Assembly (NCBI GenBank): GCA_024206195.1
Contig: JAAGZO010000966.1
Location: 236,647 to 300,646, forward strand
Reading direction: 5' to 3'
Origin: a bacterium
GTDB taxonomy: Archaea > Nanoarchaeota > Nanoarchaeia > Woesearchaeales > UBA10216
DNA length: 64,000 bases
The notes below the pieces were generated by a model. It had not been told where the DNA came from. It did not search any database and worked only from the letters and a program-made list of their open reading frames with translations. Position numbers and translations under genes: made by a program. This document shows positions 52,649 to 62,120 of this stretch, piece by piece. The number at the start of each line of letters is the position of its first letter. The first letter of the stretch is position 1.

Positions 52649-52999
52649 ATGAAAACAAAGGATTATTCAAAGCCACCAAAAAGAGAAGTTGGTGATGTAG
52701 CTACACAAAATACTGTTATTGAAACTGTTTCATATAACAATGATACTAAATATCAGAAACCATCACAACCTGAAGTAACTAATACTGATAATAACAAAAG
52801 AGAATTATCGGTGCGTGATAGCAATAGGATTAGTGGTAGATTCAATAGGATGGAAATATCAGAAAGATTATTAGAAGTAGAGGAATCACAAAACCATTTT
52901 ATTGGTATGCTAGCTACTAAACTGGATAGTATAGAAAGAATGGCTAATGAATTAACTAATATTAAAGAACTTTTACAAGATTATTTAGAAATAAAATAG
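52649..52999 (+). CDS. Small coiled-coil protein between tip and fibre genes
   Basis: A 116-residue protein with a polar, disordered N-terminal half (Asn/Thr/Lys-rich). A helix from about residue 60 (RFNRMEISERLLEVEESQNHF, then KLDSIERMANELTNIKELL) has heptad spacing. It may be a fibre-assembly chaperone or a small trimerising linker. The start context is AAAAAAGAATTATG with no SD. Confidence 0.55.
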   Translation: MKTKDYSKPPKREVGDVATQNTVIETVSYNNDTKYQKPSQPEVTNTDNNKRELSVRDSNRISGRFNRMEISERLLEVEESQNHFIGMLATKLDSIERMANELTNIKELLQDYLEIK

Positions 53000-53026
53000 C
53001 GTATTATAACAAAATTATATAGAATT

Positions 53027-53063
53027 ATGATAAATTACGCAGTAACTTACATGATTTTATCAT
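53027..53063 (+). other. A/T-rich stem before the long fibre gene
   Basis: ATGATAAA (53027-53034) pairs with TTTATCAT (53056-53063) around a 21-base loop in the 74-base gap before the fibre gene. The first ATG opens only a 12-codon frame that stops just before the fibre start. It could modulate fibre translation; otherwise nothing was seen here. Confidence 0.3.
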
Positions 53064-53073
53064 AAACAGAATT

Positions 53074-56000
53074 ATGGCAATAGAAAATTTTACAAAACCA
53101 ACAATGGAAGATGGTGTTGTAGTTAATGGTATAGTTACGGGTGGAACTTTACTTGATGCTAATTGGTGGAACACAGTTCTCTATCAATGGATTTTAACTC
53201 AAACGCAATCTCCAGAATATGATTCAGTTACTCCCGCGGAAGTTACTAACGACTTTCTTTCTGGGAATTATATGATTCCTTTATCTATTAGAAGTAGTTC
53301 GGTTCATACGAATGGGCAAGTTGCTGACAATACTCGTGTATTCGTATGTGGTTCTCTTGTTTCTTTAACTTTTGATGGCGGTAATTATCAATTTCAAGGA
53401 CAATGGCTTGATTTCGGCTCAGGTGGTGATTTTGAAGTACCTGCTTTTACTACGGCTAATACATATAGACGTATTAACGTAGGTATAGTAGAAGGTTTGA
53501 GTGAGGCTGAAGTAGCTGTTATGGTTGGTTCTGAGAGTGCGACATTGGGAGGTGTACAGGAACCTGAGACTTATAATGGAACATGGTTTCATGTAGGTTC
53601 AATTATTGTATGTAATAATGGTACAACAGGTAGTACTGGAGAGATAATATCAATTATTCAAACATCTATTGAATCAATTGGTTTGGTATTTGATCCCTCT
53701 ATGAGTGGAACACGTTTGTTAGTTGGTGATGCATACAAAACAGTTAGAGCTACTACACTTAAGTTTGGTTCTGGTATGAAGTTATCACAACCTACAGGAT
53801 CTGATTATGAATTAAGCAATGATTACTCGTGGGGAACTAATGATAGTAGTTTTGGTATTGGTGCTAATGTACCGAGAGGTCGCCCAGAGGTAAAGATAGC
53901 GGAGTTTGTTTCCGATTCTCAAGCTAATTATGGTAATAAGTCAGTACGTATTATCTTTGGAGCAAGTTACTTTGCAGATAATTATGTTGATTACGTTGTT
54001 GATATTAGTGCAGGATCGTCTGGATCAGCAGAAATATTACAAGCTTACATTGGTAAGGCATCATCTGGAGGCAATGCTTGGGATTTCGATGGAACACAGG
54101 TTCCTTTGACGTTAGATAATGATGGTAGTTTTACTATTAGTGCTAATAGTGTTGTCGTAACTGATATGATAGATGGCGAAATAGATTCTGATTCGGATTT
54201 GATAGTTGCTATTGACTTTAGTACAAATGGTTATGTAAAAACAGTTTCAACAGGAGGAGCTAATTATGGATCTGTCTATACTAAAACTACTACAGGAGTC
54301 ACAGAATCAAACTTGGATACTCCAATCTCTTATACTGAAGATACGTCAGTAGATTTAGCAGCTATACTATCTATTCGGCTTAGAGAAAGTAGTAATGAAA
54401 CAGTTGGTGTGTACTTAGGAGCAAGTGGAAATAGTACTCATATTAAGAGAGACATGGATTCTGATAGTATAAGTATAGATAGTAAAATAGTTCATATTGG
54501 TAAGCAAACTACTGATTATATTGATGGTTTTGTATCAGCATTATATTGGCCTAAAACGGGTTGTGATGGATACTCTTTTCGACAGTTATTACCTTCTGAT
54601 AGTTTAATTCAAGTTAGTGGTAATAAGATTAGAATAACTATATCTTGTGGCCCGACGAATAGTTATTATATTGCAGGTATGTATATTGGTTATAAAGCTT
54701 CCTCTGGTAACAACTGGGATTTTGATGGAAGTCAAGTATCTGTAAAATGGGATAGTGGTAGCGCTACTAAATCGTTAAGTGCTGATAATAGTTATACATC
54801 TGATTGGATTGATTTTCCATATGATAGAGCTAATGGTGATATTATTATAAGTTGGGATTCGCCTACTGGAACATCTCAAGGTGAAATGTTATGGACTGAT
54901 AATGTTGAGAATACTGTATACTTATACTCTAAAGCAACAGGTTCGGGCCAAGAAGCTAGTTTATCTAACCCAACAGGGTATAGTGGTAGTAGTGGTGAGG
55001 TAGGGCTAATTAAGGCTATACAAATTACCGAATATCCTGGCGATGAAGTTCAACTTAAAATAGGTCAACATAATGGTTTTAAAACCGACGGAACAGCCCT
55101 TTATATTTACTCTGAACTAGACTCTGAATACTTTCCTATTCCTGTAGACAAAAGCAACCTACAAACATTGACCAATTTAACATATCAAAGTGATCAGGTT
55201 GGATTAGCTTGTTATGAAGGTTCTGGGGTTATAACGTACCTAACAACAGAATCAGGATTACAGACAGGAGAAACAGATGTAACGTTAGATTTTCTTGTAG
55301 AGTATCTAGACAATCAAACGGGCTTTCTAAGATTGGAATATGATGCCGCAGGAGTTACAACTTATGACACAGTAAAGGTTCTTATTAATGACGGTGAATG
55401 GAAACGTCAGGCTATTAGTGTTACAGGTAGATTAAATAACTTGTTAGCTGATGGAGATTTCTCACTTTTCTCCTCTACAACGGAAGGTACTCTTTCTAAC
55501 TTACCAACAATAGTTAGAAGAGTAGCTGTAAAACGGGATGATACAGGAGCAATAGCATCATGGTATACAAGAGGAGCAGTTCCGTTTAGTTGGGATAGTT
55601 ATAGTTCTGGAGCAGCGACTTCTTCTTCTCTCACAATTACTGATGGTACAGCAACAGTGTATGACGTTGAGGAAATAACATTTGATCCTGATTACGGTTT
55701 AACTGTTATAAATAATGGAGATGGAACAGCTACTATTAATACAGGATCCTTTTTTAAGACTATTCAAGTTACTGGGCAGGATGATATTGTTGCTAACAAG
55801 GAAGATATACTAGAATTAGTATCTGGTACAGGTATTGTTATTACAACAGATGATACAGCAACGCCGCAGAGTATCACAATAGCAACATCATTAAATGAAG
55901 GTTTAGATTATCAGGGTACATGGAATGCAAGTACAAATATACCTGATATATCTGCTACTTCCCCTTCTAATGGAGACTATTACAAAGTAGCTGTAGCGGG

Positions 56001-59000
56001 TACAACTAATCTAAACGGTATAACAAGCTGGGCAGTAAATGATTGGGTGATTTATAATCCTGCTACAGGATGGGATATTATTGGAAATGCTGGACCGACT
56101 TCAGCGGAAGTGGATGCTAATACGGCAGCAAGACATGATCGTCAACATGCAATGGGTTCTACAGACGATCATACAGGTATTGTTGGTGCAACAGAAGATA
56201 ACTTGGCGGCTTTCGATGCTAATGGGTTAATAAAAGATTCATTAAAATCTGTAGATGATTTAGAAGTATCTACTACTGATGGAACAGTTACAGTAAATCC
56301 TATCTCTTCTTTGACGTTTGTTGAAGCTGACGGGTTTTCTGTAACAGATGGTGGTAGTGGAGAAGCAGTAGTAGGTCTATCTGCACAAGAAGTTGTAAGC
56401 AGCTTTGCTGTTCCAGTTAAGATAGAAGAACAGACAGCGCATCCGGTTCCTACAGGAACAGATATAGCTATTTATCCTTATGCGTATGATACTGGGAGTG
56501 AGGGTGGTAACGATGCTAATACAGTATTATTACTATCATCTGATACTATAAATGGTAATGCTGTATTTAAAAACTATGCTGAAGGCGGTACACATACTGT
56601 AGCAGCATCAGGCGGCGCTACTCATAGTTCAACTCAAGCTAAGATAGGTAACACAGCTATTAAAATAGATGCGCCAAATTCATCACAATACTTGAATGTG
56701 TATGATAGCTTAGACGATTTTGAATTTGGTTCTGGTTTGTTTACAGTAGATGTGTATGTTTATCTTGATGAAGTTACTGGTACTGGAACAAGATTTATTT
56801 GTGGTAAAGGTGGGGGAAGTAATGGTTATGGTACTGACGGTTATGAATGGCACTTTGGAATAAATTCAGCTGGATTAATAACATTTGTTTATAATAATGG
56901 TGGTGCAGAAGGTAAAGTTGAGAGTACGTATCAAGACATAGGTCAGGGATGGCATCATTTGGCTGTTGTACAAGATGCTACTAATATTAAATTATATGTT
57001 GATGGTATTGAAGTAGGAACATCGACTAAAGTAACTATTACAGAAACGACAAGTGGAGATCAACGATTTATTGTAGGTTCATCTTCAAGAACCAGTTTTC
57101 TTGGTGAAGGTTGGATTGGTTACATAGATGAGCTAAGAATATCTAAAGGTGTTGCACGGTGGACTACAGCATTTACTCCACAGGCAACTCATTATTTAGC
57201 ATCAACTGTTACAAGATTGTATTATAAAGAAGAAGATAAGGATGCACATCCAGTAACTCCAGAAGTTTCAGATGGTTCTACGACTATAACTATTCCAAAA
57301 TCTATTACTTTTGATAGTTCTGATGGTTTTTCTATTACAACAGATGGTGATGACGGTGTAACAGTTAGTTATGAAGGGAGTGGCTCAGCACTCGAAGTTA
57401 CAGACGGATCTACAACCGAATCTTCCACTGATAAAATTACTATTGGAGAAGGTATCACTCTAACAAGTGAAGGAGATGGTGATGTAACTTTGTCCGTTAC
57501 TGGAACAGGTGTTGGGGATATGATGCAAGCAACTTATGATCCTGATCAGAATGGAGTAGTTGAGCAAGCTGAGAGATTAAATGATGGAAGTTTTATTGTA
57601 ACTACTGAGGAAATTAGGACTCATATCGATAGTTCATCTGCTGATGAACTAGCACTATCTAATGTTGAAACGGAACCGACTGAGCAAACAGATAAGACGG
57701 TATTATATGCTAAGATGGTACCTACAATAGACTCAGATGCATATACAAAAGTTCTTATTCAGAGTAATACAACAAATAACGATCCTGTTTTTGAAGATTC
57801 GAGTATTTATAGCAAAACTATAGGAGTAAATGGAAGTGTTGTACATTCAACAACACAGTATAAATTTGGGACAACTTCTATCTATTTTCCAGGCGGAGCT
57901 AGTGATTATTTAACTATCCCAGCAAGTGATGATTCAAATTTTGGAAATAGTACAAGTGGTGATTTTACAATTGATTTTCACTTAAAAACAGCTTGTTCTG
58001 CTTACATAATCGGTATTAATTCTCCTACAACTAGTTCTCCGTTTTGGGGAATTAATGTTAATAAAAATGTTGCAAATAGAATACAATTCTACTCAGCGGA
58101 TTTAGGAGGAGAATTCTTAACAAATAGCACTACAAATATTGCCGATGACAACTGGCACCATATAGCTCTTGTAAGAACTGGTAACTTATATGCCTGGTAT
58201 ATAGATGGCGGAGTTGATGGTACAGCATCTATTGTTACTGCCTTTGGATCATCTGCTTATGATCTGTTAATAGGTAAAGGTGGTATTGTAGATGAACAGT
58301 TAACTGGTTATATAGATGAGCTAAGAATATCTAAAGGTATTGCGAGATGGACAGTTGGATTTACACCTCCAACATCATCTTATACTATTGGACCTGTTGT
58401 ATCAGAAGTACAGTACAAGAGAGATGATGGAACAGTAAAACGATTAGGGTCACGTTTGATAGTTACAGATAATACAACAGATGTAGAAGATGTTAACGAG
58501 CTAAGATTTGATTCTACAGATGGTTTATCTATACAAGAAGTTAGTTCTGGTATAGCTAAAGTGAATGTTGATTTGAATGCAACTCAAGTTGGACTTGGTA
58601 ATGTAACAGATGATGCACAACTTAAAAGGGCAGCAAATGATTTTTCTTCATTTAGTGAGAAAACTAGTATTGTTAGTGCAGATTGTCTTCTTATAGAAGA
58701 TAGCGCTGATTCTGATAATAAGAAGTATTTGCAAATGAGTAATCTTCCTGCTTTAAAGAGAATTGCTAATGATTTTAATACATTTAGTGAGAAACTTGTT
58801 GCTGAAAGTAGTGATATAGTTTTGATAGAGGATTCTGGTGATAGTGGAAATAAGAAGTATCTACAGTTGTCTAATTTGCCTGCAACCGAGAGTGTAACAT
58901 TCGATAATAGGGTTGATACACCAGAGGAAATATATGGTAAAGGTAAGATCTTCTTGTATGGGAAAACAGCGGATATAGATAGCGATACACATCTTCTAAT

Positions 59001-61128
59001 AGAATCAAATACTGCTATTAGTAGTACAGATTTTACAGATCTTTCCCCGTATAGTAATACTATTGTTAATTATAATATTCAATTAACACATACAACTGCT
59101 CAACAAAAGTTTGGGCTGTCGTCTATGGGTTTTGGTAATGGAAAGTATCTTACTGTTACAGGTATAGATGAACCTGGAACTGGTGATTTTTGTATAGATT
59201 TGTGGATTTATGTAATAGGTACGATTACTTCGGCAAAGGGTTTAGTTTCGGCAAGCAATGAGTTAATGGTAAGTCTTCAAAGTTGGGGAAGTGGGCTAGG
59301 GCTTGTTAGGTTTGAAGTTAGTGGTGTAGGAACTATAGATACAGGACCTGTTATTTCTGGGGATACATGGTATCATATTGCAGCTGTTCGAGACAACGGT
59401 ACTATGAAAACTGCTGTTAACGGAGTATTTCAGATAACCAGAGCATGTACTAGAGATTTTACTTCTGATTTTGGAAGTTTTACAATAGGTCGGCACTATG
59501 GTTCGTACTTCAGCGGATATATGGATGAAATACGTGTTTCAATTGGAACTCCAAGGTGGAACTCTAACTTCACGCCACCAACAGAAGCTTATACTGCTGT
59601 GGGTGCTATTCCTCAAGATCTCAAATTTGTTGATGATAGTGGAGCGACGTATTCTTTAATATCAACTGAAGCTGGAGATGTTGGTTTAAGTAATGTAACA
59701 GATGATGCACAATTAAAACGCACAGCTGGAGATTTTGTTACATTTACAGAAAAGACAGTTCCTGTGAATGCGGATGTGTTACTAGTTGAAGATAGTGCGG
59801 ATAGCAATAATAAAAAGCATTTATTATTAGGAAGTATTCTTTCTAGTGGTATTGTGTCCCCATCTCTAACATTTGAAGAACAAGTTACAGCTCCATTACC
59901 CAGTTCTAATGAAGGTCAATTATATGTAACGGGAGCTGCTGGAGTACCTACTAATATTCAATTGTTGGTACAATCAGAAAGCACTCAAGGTAGTACTGTA
60001 ATAGAAGACTCGTCTACATATGATAGAAGTTTGACAGTTGATACAGGCGCTCCAATTCATAGTACTGCAGCATATAAATTTGGAACTAGTTCTCTTTATT
60101 TTAATGGCAGTAGTCGTTTAAATGTTGGTGGAACTGGTTTAGATCCTGGAACACAGGACTTTACATTTGAATGTTGGTTTAATATGGCTGTTGATAGTGG
60201 AAGACAAACTATATTTGGTCGATATGGTAGTGAAAGTGATATGTTTATGATAATGAATCGCGAGACATCGGGAGATGGGATTGTTAAAGTCGCGTTCAGT
60301 AGTGCTGGGTCATTTAGTACCACATTTGAGCCAAATATCGCGACTTGGTATCATTTGGTTGTTGCTAGGAAGAGTGCGTATGTTAAGGTATTTATAGACG
60401 GTACAGCTGTTGGTGGGCCGTGGAGTGTTTCACAGAATTTAACTTCTGTTGATGGCTCGTGTTTAGGTGGAGATAGTGCTATAGGGAATTTCAATGGTTA
60501 TTTAGAAGACGTTCGTTACATAGTTGGGGAAGCTGTATGGTATGATAGTAATTTTACTGCACCAACTTCTTCTTATAATTATGCTATTTTTGATCAGGAC
60601 CTGTATTTTAAAGATGATTTAGGTAGTGAGTATTGTTTAACGGATATTACTACTAAGGCATCTCTTGAATTAGATAATGTAACGAATGATGCTCAATTGA
60701 AACGTGCAGCAAGTGATTTTACTAGTTTTACGGAGAAGACGGATCCTATAAGTGCGGATATATTATTAATAGAGGATAGTGCTGATTCAAATAATAAGAA
60801 AAAGATAGAACTTGGTAATATTATAAACAAAAGAAAGCCAACCGTTGTAAGTGCTGCAACATATTCAGTTGCTGTAGATGATCAGTTGTTACATGTAACA
60901 TATACGTCAACTGGAGCGGTAACTGTAACAATACCGTCAGCTCTTGTATCAAAGGAAATAAGTTTTATTGCGAAGGATGCAACTGGTAATTCAGGTACAG
61001 CTGGAAGAGAAGTAACAATAGCTACAGAGGGTTCAGAGACGATAGATGGCAGTAGTACATATGTAATTGATACTAACTATGGTTCTGTAACTATTTATAG
61101 TGATGGGACAAACTATTTTGTATACTAA
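53074..61128 (+). CDS. Long tail fibre with four LamG-like domains (2684 residues)
   Basis: Residues 1-250 are an N-terminal tail-attachment region (FTKPTMEDGVVVNGIVTGGT). Residues 270-440 and 480-650 are two related beta domains sharing YIG-K-ASSG-NxWDFDG. Residues 950-1040 contain LDYQGTWNASTNIPDISAT, a common fibre module. Four LamG/concanavalin-like domains lie at about 1150-1376, 1558-1769, 1972-2173 and 2294-2499, each with KFG-x-[ST]-S-[LI]-x-F, W-x-H-[LI]-A and a YIDELRIS-K-type edge. Between them lies a repeated NVTDDAQLKRAA...ADxLLIEDSADSxNKK unit (four copies). The C-terminus (AVTVTIPS...YVIDTNYGSVTIYSDGTNY) is a typical fibre tip. Likely host carbohydrate recognition. The start is CAGAATTATG without SD. 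Confidence 0.85.
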   Translation: MAIENFTKPTMEDGVVVNGIVTGGTLLDANWWNTVLYQWILTQTQSPEYDSVTPAEVTNDFLSGNYMIPLSIRSSSVHTNGQVADNTRVFVCGSLVSLTFDGGNYQFQGQWLDFGSGGDFEVPAFTTANTYRRINVGIVEGLSEAEVAVMVGSESATLGGVQEPETYNGTWFHVGSIIVCNNGTTGSTGEIISIIQTSIESIGLVFDPSMSGTRLLVGDAYKTVRATTLKFGSGMKLSQPTGSDYELSNDYSWGTNDSSFGIGANVPRGRPEVKIAEFVSDSQANYGNKSVRIIFGASYFADNYVDYVVDISAGSSGSAEILQAYIGKASSGGNAWDFDGTQVPLTLDNDGSFTISANSVVVTDMIDGEIDSDSDLIVAIDFSTNGYVKTVSTGGANYGSVYTKTTTGVTESNLDTPISYTEDTSVDLAAILSIRLRESSNETVGVYLGASGNSTHIKRDMDSDSISIDSKIVHIGKQTTDYIDGFVSALYWPKTGCDGYSFRQLLPSDSLIQVSGNKIRITISCGPTNSYYIAGMYIGYKASSGNNWDFDGSQVSVKWDSGSATKSLSADNSYTSDWIDFPYDRANGDIIISWDSPTGTSQGEMLWTDNVENTVYLYSKATGSGQEASLSNPTGYSGSSGEVGLIKAIQITEYPGDEVQLKIGQHNGFKTDGTALYIYSELDSEYFPIPVDKSNLQTLTNLTYQSDQVGLACYEGSGVITYLTTESGLQTGETDVTLDFLVEYLDNQTGFLRLEYDAAGVTTYDTVKVLINDGEWKRQAISVTGRLNNLLADGDFSLFSSTTEGTLSNLPTIVRRVAVKRDDTGAIASWYTRGAVPFSWDSYSSGAATSSSLTITDGTATVYDVEEITFDPDYGLTVINNGDGTATINTGSFFKTIQVTGQDDIVANKEDILELVSGTGIVITTDDTATPQSITIATSLNEGLDYQGTWNASTNIPDISATSPSNGDYYKVAVAGTTNLNGITSWAVNDWVIYNPATGWDIIGNAGPTSAEVDANTAARHDRQHAMGSTDDHTGIVGATEDNLAAFDANGLIKDSLKSVDDLEVSTTDGTVTVNPISSLTFVEADGFSVTDGGSGEAVVGLSAQEVVSSFAVPVKIEEQTAHPVPTGTDIAIYPYAYDTGSEGGNDANTVLLLSSDTINGNAVFKNYAEGGTHTVAASGGATHSSTQAKIGNTAIKIDAPNSSQYLNVYDSLDDFEFGSGLFTVDVYVYLDEVTGTGTRFICGKGGGSNGYGTDGYEWHFGINSAGLITFVYNNGGAEGKVESTYQDIGQGWHHLAVVQDATNIKLYVDGIEVGTSTKVTITETTSGDQRFIVGSSSRTSFLGEGWIGYIDELRISKGVARWTTAFTPQATHYLASTVTRLYYKEEDKDAHPVTPEVSDGSTTITIPKSITFDSSDGFSITTDGDDGVTVSYEGSGSALEVTDGSTTESSTDKITIGEGITLTSEGDGDVTLSVTGTGVGDMMQATYDPDQNGVVEQAERLNDGSFIVTTEEIRTHIDSSSADELALSNVETEPTEQTDKTVLYAKMVPTIDSDAYTKVLIQSNTTNNDPVFEDSSIYSKTIGVNGSVVHSTTQYKFGTTSIYFPGGASDYLTIPASDDSNFGNSTSGDFTIDFHLKTACSAYIIGINSPTTSSPFWGINVNKNVANRIQFYSADLGGEFLTNSTTNIADDNWHHIALVRTGNLYAWYIDGGVDGTASIVTAFGSSAYDLLIGKGGIVDEQLTGYIDELRISKGIARWTVGFTPPTSSYTIGPVVSEVQYKRDDGTVKRLGSRLIVTDNTTDVEDVNELRFDSTDGLSIQEVSSGIAKVNVDLNATQVGLGNVTDDAQLKRAANDFSSFSEKTSIVSADCLLIEDSADSDNKKYLQMSNLPALKRIANDFNTFSEKLVAESSDIVLIEDSGDSGNKKYLQLSNLPATESVTFDNRVDTPEEIYGKGKIFLYGKTADIDSDTHLLIESNTAISSTDFTDLSPYSNTIVNYNIQLTHTTAQQKFGLSSMGFGNGKYLTVTGIDEPGTGDFCIDLWIYVIGTITSAKGLVSASNELMVSLQSWGSGLGLVRFEVSGVGTIDTGPVISGDTWYHIAAVRDNGTMKTAVNGVFQITRACTRDFTSDFGSFTIGRHYGSYFSGYMDEIRVSIGTPRWNSNFTPPTEAYTAVGAIPQDLKFVDDSGATYSLISTEAGDVGLSNVTDDAQLKRTAGDFVTFTEKTVPVNADVLLVEDSADSNNKKHLLLGSILSSGIVSPSLTFEEQVTAPLPSSNEGQLYVTGAAGVPTNIQLLVQSESTQGSTVIEDSSTYDRSLTVDTGAPIHSTAAYKFGTSSLYFNGSSRLNVGGTGLDPGTQDFTFECWFNMAVDSGRQTIFGRYGSESDMFMIMNRETSGDGIVKVAFSSAGSFSTTFEPNIATWYHLVVARKSAYVKVFIDGTAVGGPWSVSQNLTSVDGSCLGGDSAIGNFNGYLEDVRYIVGEAVWYDSNFTAPTSSYNYAIFDQDLYFKDDLGSEYCLTDITTKASLELDNVTNDAQLKRAASDFTSFTEKTDPISADILLIEDSADSNNKKKIELGNIINKRKPTVVSAATYSVAVDDQLLHVTYTSTGAVTVTIPSALVSKEISFIAKDATGNSGTAGREVTIATEGSETIDGSSTYVIDTNYGSVTIYSDGTNYFVY

Positions 61129-61163
61129 TATGTTATTTATTACTGCTTTGCTGTAGTGGAATT

Positions 61164-61418
61164 ATGAAATGTTTTAAATATATGATTAAGATAGGTTTGG
61201 TTATCTGCTTATTGTTGTTAACGGCATCTTGTTCTGTAGGTATAGATGGAGTATATGATATGGAAGATAATATTGGCGTAGTTAGTGGTATACGAAAAAA
61301 CGAAAAAATAGAGCAGAATGTTAGTATGGCAGGTGATTGTGAACCAAAAGCTTTGACTTATACTAAGAATAAAAGGCGCCATTACCACCCAGACGGCTTG
61401 TGGCATGAGTTTGAGTAG
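61164..61418 (+). CDS. Small lipoprotein, candidate superinfection exclusion or outer spanin
   Basis: An 84-residue protein. A basic start (MKCFKYMIKIG), hydrophobic core (LVICLLLL) and lipobox-like LTASC (C23) predict a lipid-anchored secreted product of about 61 residues. The mature part is charged, with RRHYHPDGLWHEF at the end. In T5-like phages a small lipoprotein gene beside the receptor-binding gene blocks the receptor after infection; location here fits that model. Outer spanins are also small lipoproteins, but no inner spanin or lysis gene is beside it. The start is GTGGAATTATG. Confidence 0.6.
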   Translation: MKCFKYMIKIGLVICLLLLTASCSVGIDGVYDMEDNIGVVSGIRKNEKIEQNVSMAGDCEPKALTYTKNKRRHYHPDGLWHEFE

Positions 61419-61569
61419 AAACCATGCTTTTTAGTTTTTGATCGGTTCTATAGTACATTTTAGGACTAATAGACTTACAAGAATTTAACTATCAGAGCTG
61501 TTTAGTTATTGATATTTGATAAAGCGGTGTCGTAGATGGAACCATAGGTAGAGTATTATAAGTATAGTA

Positions 61570-61598
61570 TTGACAGATTATTCGATTACGCTAACAAT
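61570..61598 (+). promoter_or_regulatory. Possible promoter in the 352-base gap before the short fibre genes
   Basis: TTGACA (61570-61575), 17-base spacer, AACAAT (61593-61598, four of six). The rest of 61419-61770 has no reading frame of note, only A/T-rich sequence and a GGAGG at about 61729-61733 that is too far (about 40 bases) from the next start to serve it. The promoter would give the short fibre module separate control. Confidence 0.45.
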
Positions 61599-61770
61599 GT
61601 GTATTAATAAACAAACAAGTTTGTAATAGTTATACAGATCCTATACCTTTTTGGAGATGAGTTAGCAGCTATTTTAATTTAAGCAATAAGTAAGATATAC
61701 TTTTGTGGGATACATTCTAGTACTCAATGGAGGTAGCTAGACAAAAAGCAAGAGTGTACTTTAGAAATAC

Positions 61771-62109
61771 ATGTCAAAGTTAAAAACGAAGTGGATAGAA
61801 GACCAAGCAATAACGTTTGAAAAGATAAGCTCTGGGGCAGTAGGGGTTGGATCATCTCAGATAGCAATAGGAGATCATACTCACCAAGGACTGGAATTAG
61901 AGAATGGTTCATATTTTGGGAACGGAGATAACAATAGAGAAATTTACCCGGCGGATCCTACGCTAACATTGCTGCTTGCTTTTGTTCGTAAGGATGGTAA
62001 TGACATTTACAATGTCGCGACCATACAAACAAGTTCGAATACAATTATAGTAACGAAGTCACATAACAAAAAATCAACTCTTTATCACTATAACATATTT
62101 GGGCTGTAG
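61771..62109 (+). CDS. Short fibre protein with shared N-terminal anchor and C-terminal tip domain
   Basis: A 112-residue protein. MSKLKTKWIEDQAITF matches the N-terminus of the head-cluster fibre at 14707 (MSKLKGKWIEDATV), probably a virion-docking peptide. GDHTHQG (34-40) is a common fibre turn. Residues 43-112 match the last 70 residues of the next gene: GN-x-x-NNR-x-IY, VR, and the end LYHY-x-x-x-G. It is too short to be a full shaft, so it may be a minimal adhesin or an exchange cassette. The start is fixed by the anchor homology; no SD is adjacent. Confidence 0.65.
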   Translation: MSKLKTKWIEDQAITFEKISSGAVGVGSSQIAIGDHTHQGLELENGSYFGNGDNNREIYPADPTLTLLLAFVRKDGNDIYNVATIQTSSNTIIVTKSHNKKSTLYHYNIFGL

Positions 62110-62120
62110 GATTTTCAACT

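Noticed and set aside
53027..53065. 12-codon leader peptide before the fibre gene
   Set aside because: Too short to support as coding; kept only as a stem.
61728..61784. Short frame starting at the ATGGAGG before the short fibre
   Set aside because: Only 18 codons and out of frame with the fibre; the anchor homology sets the start at 61771.
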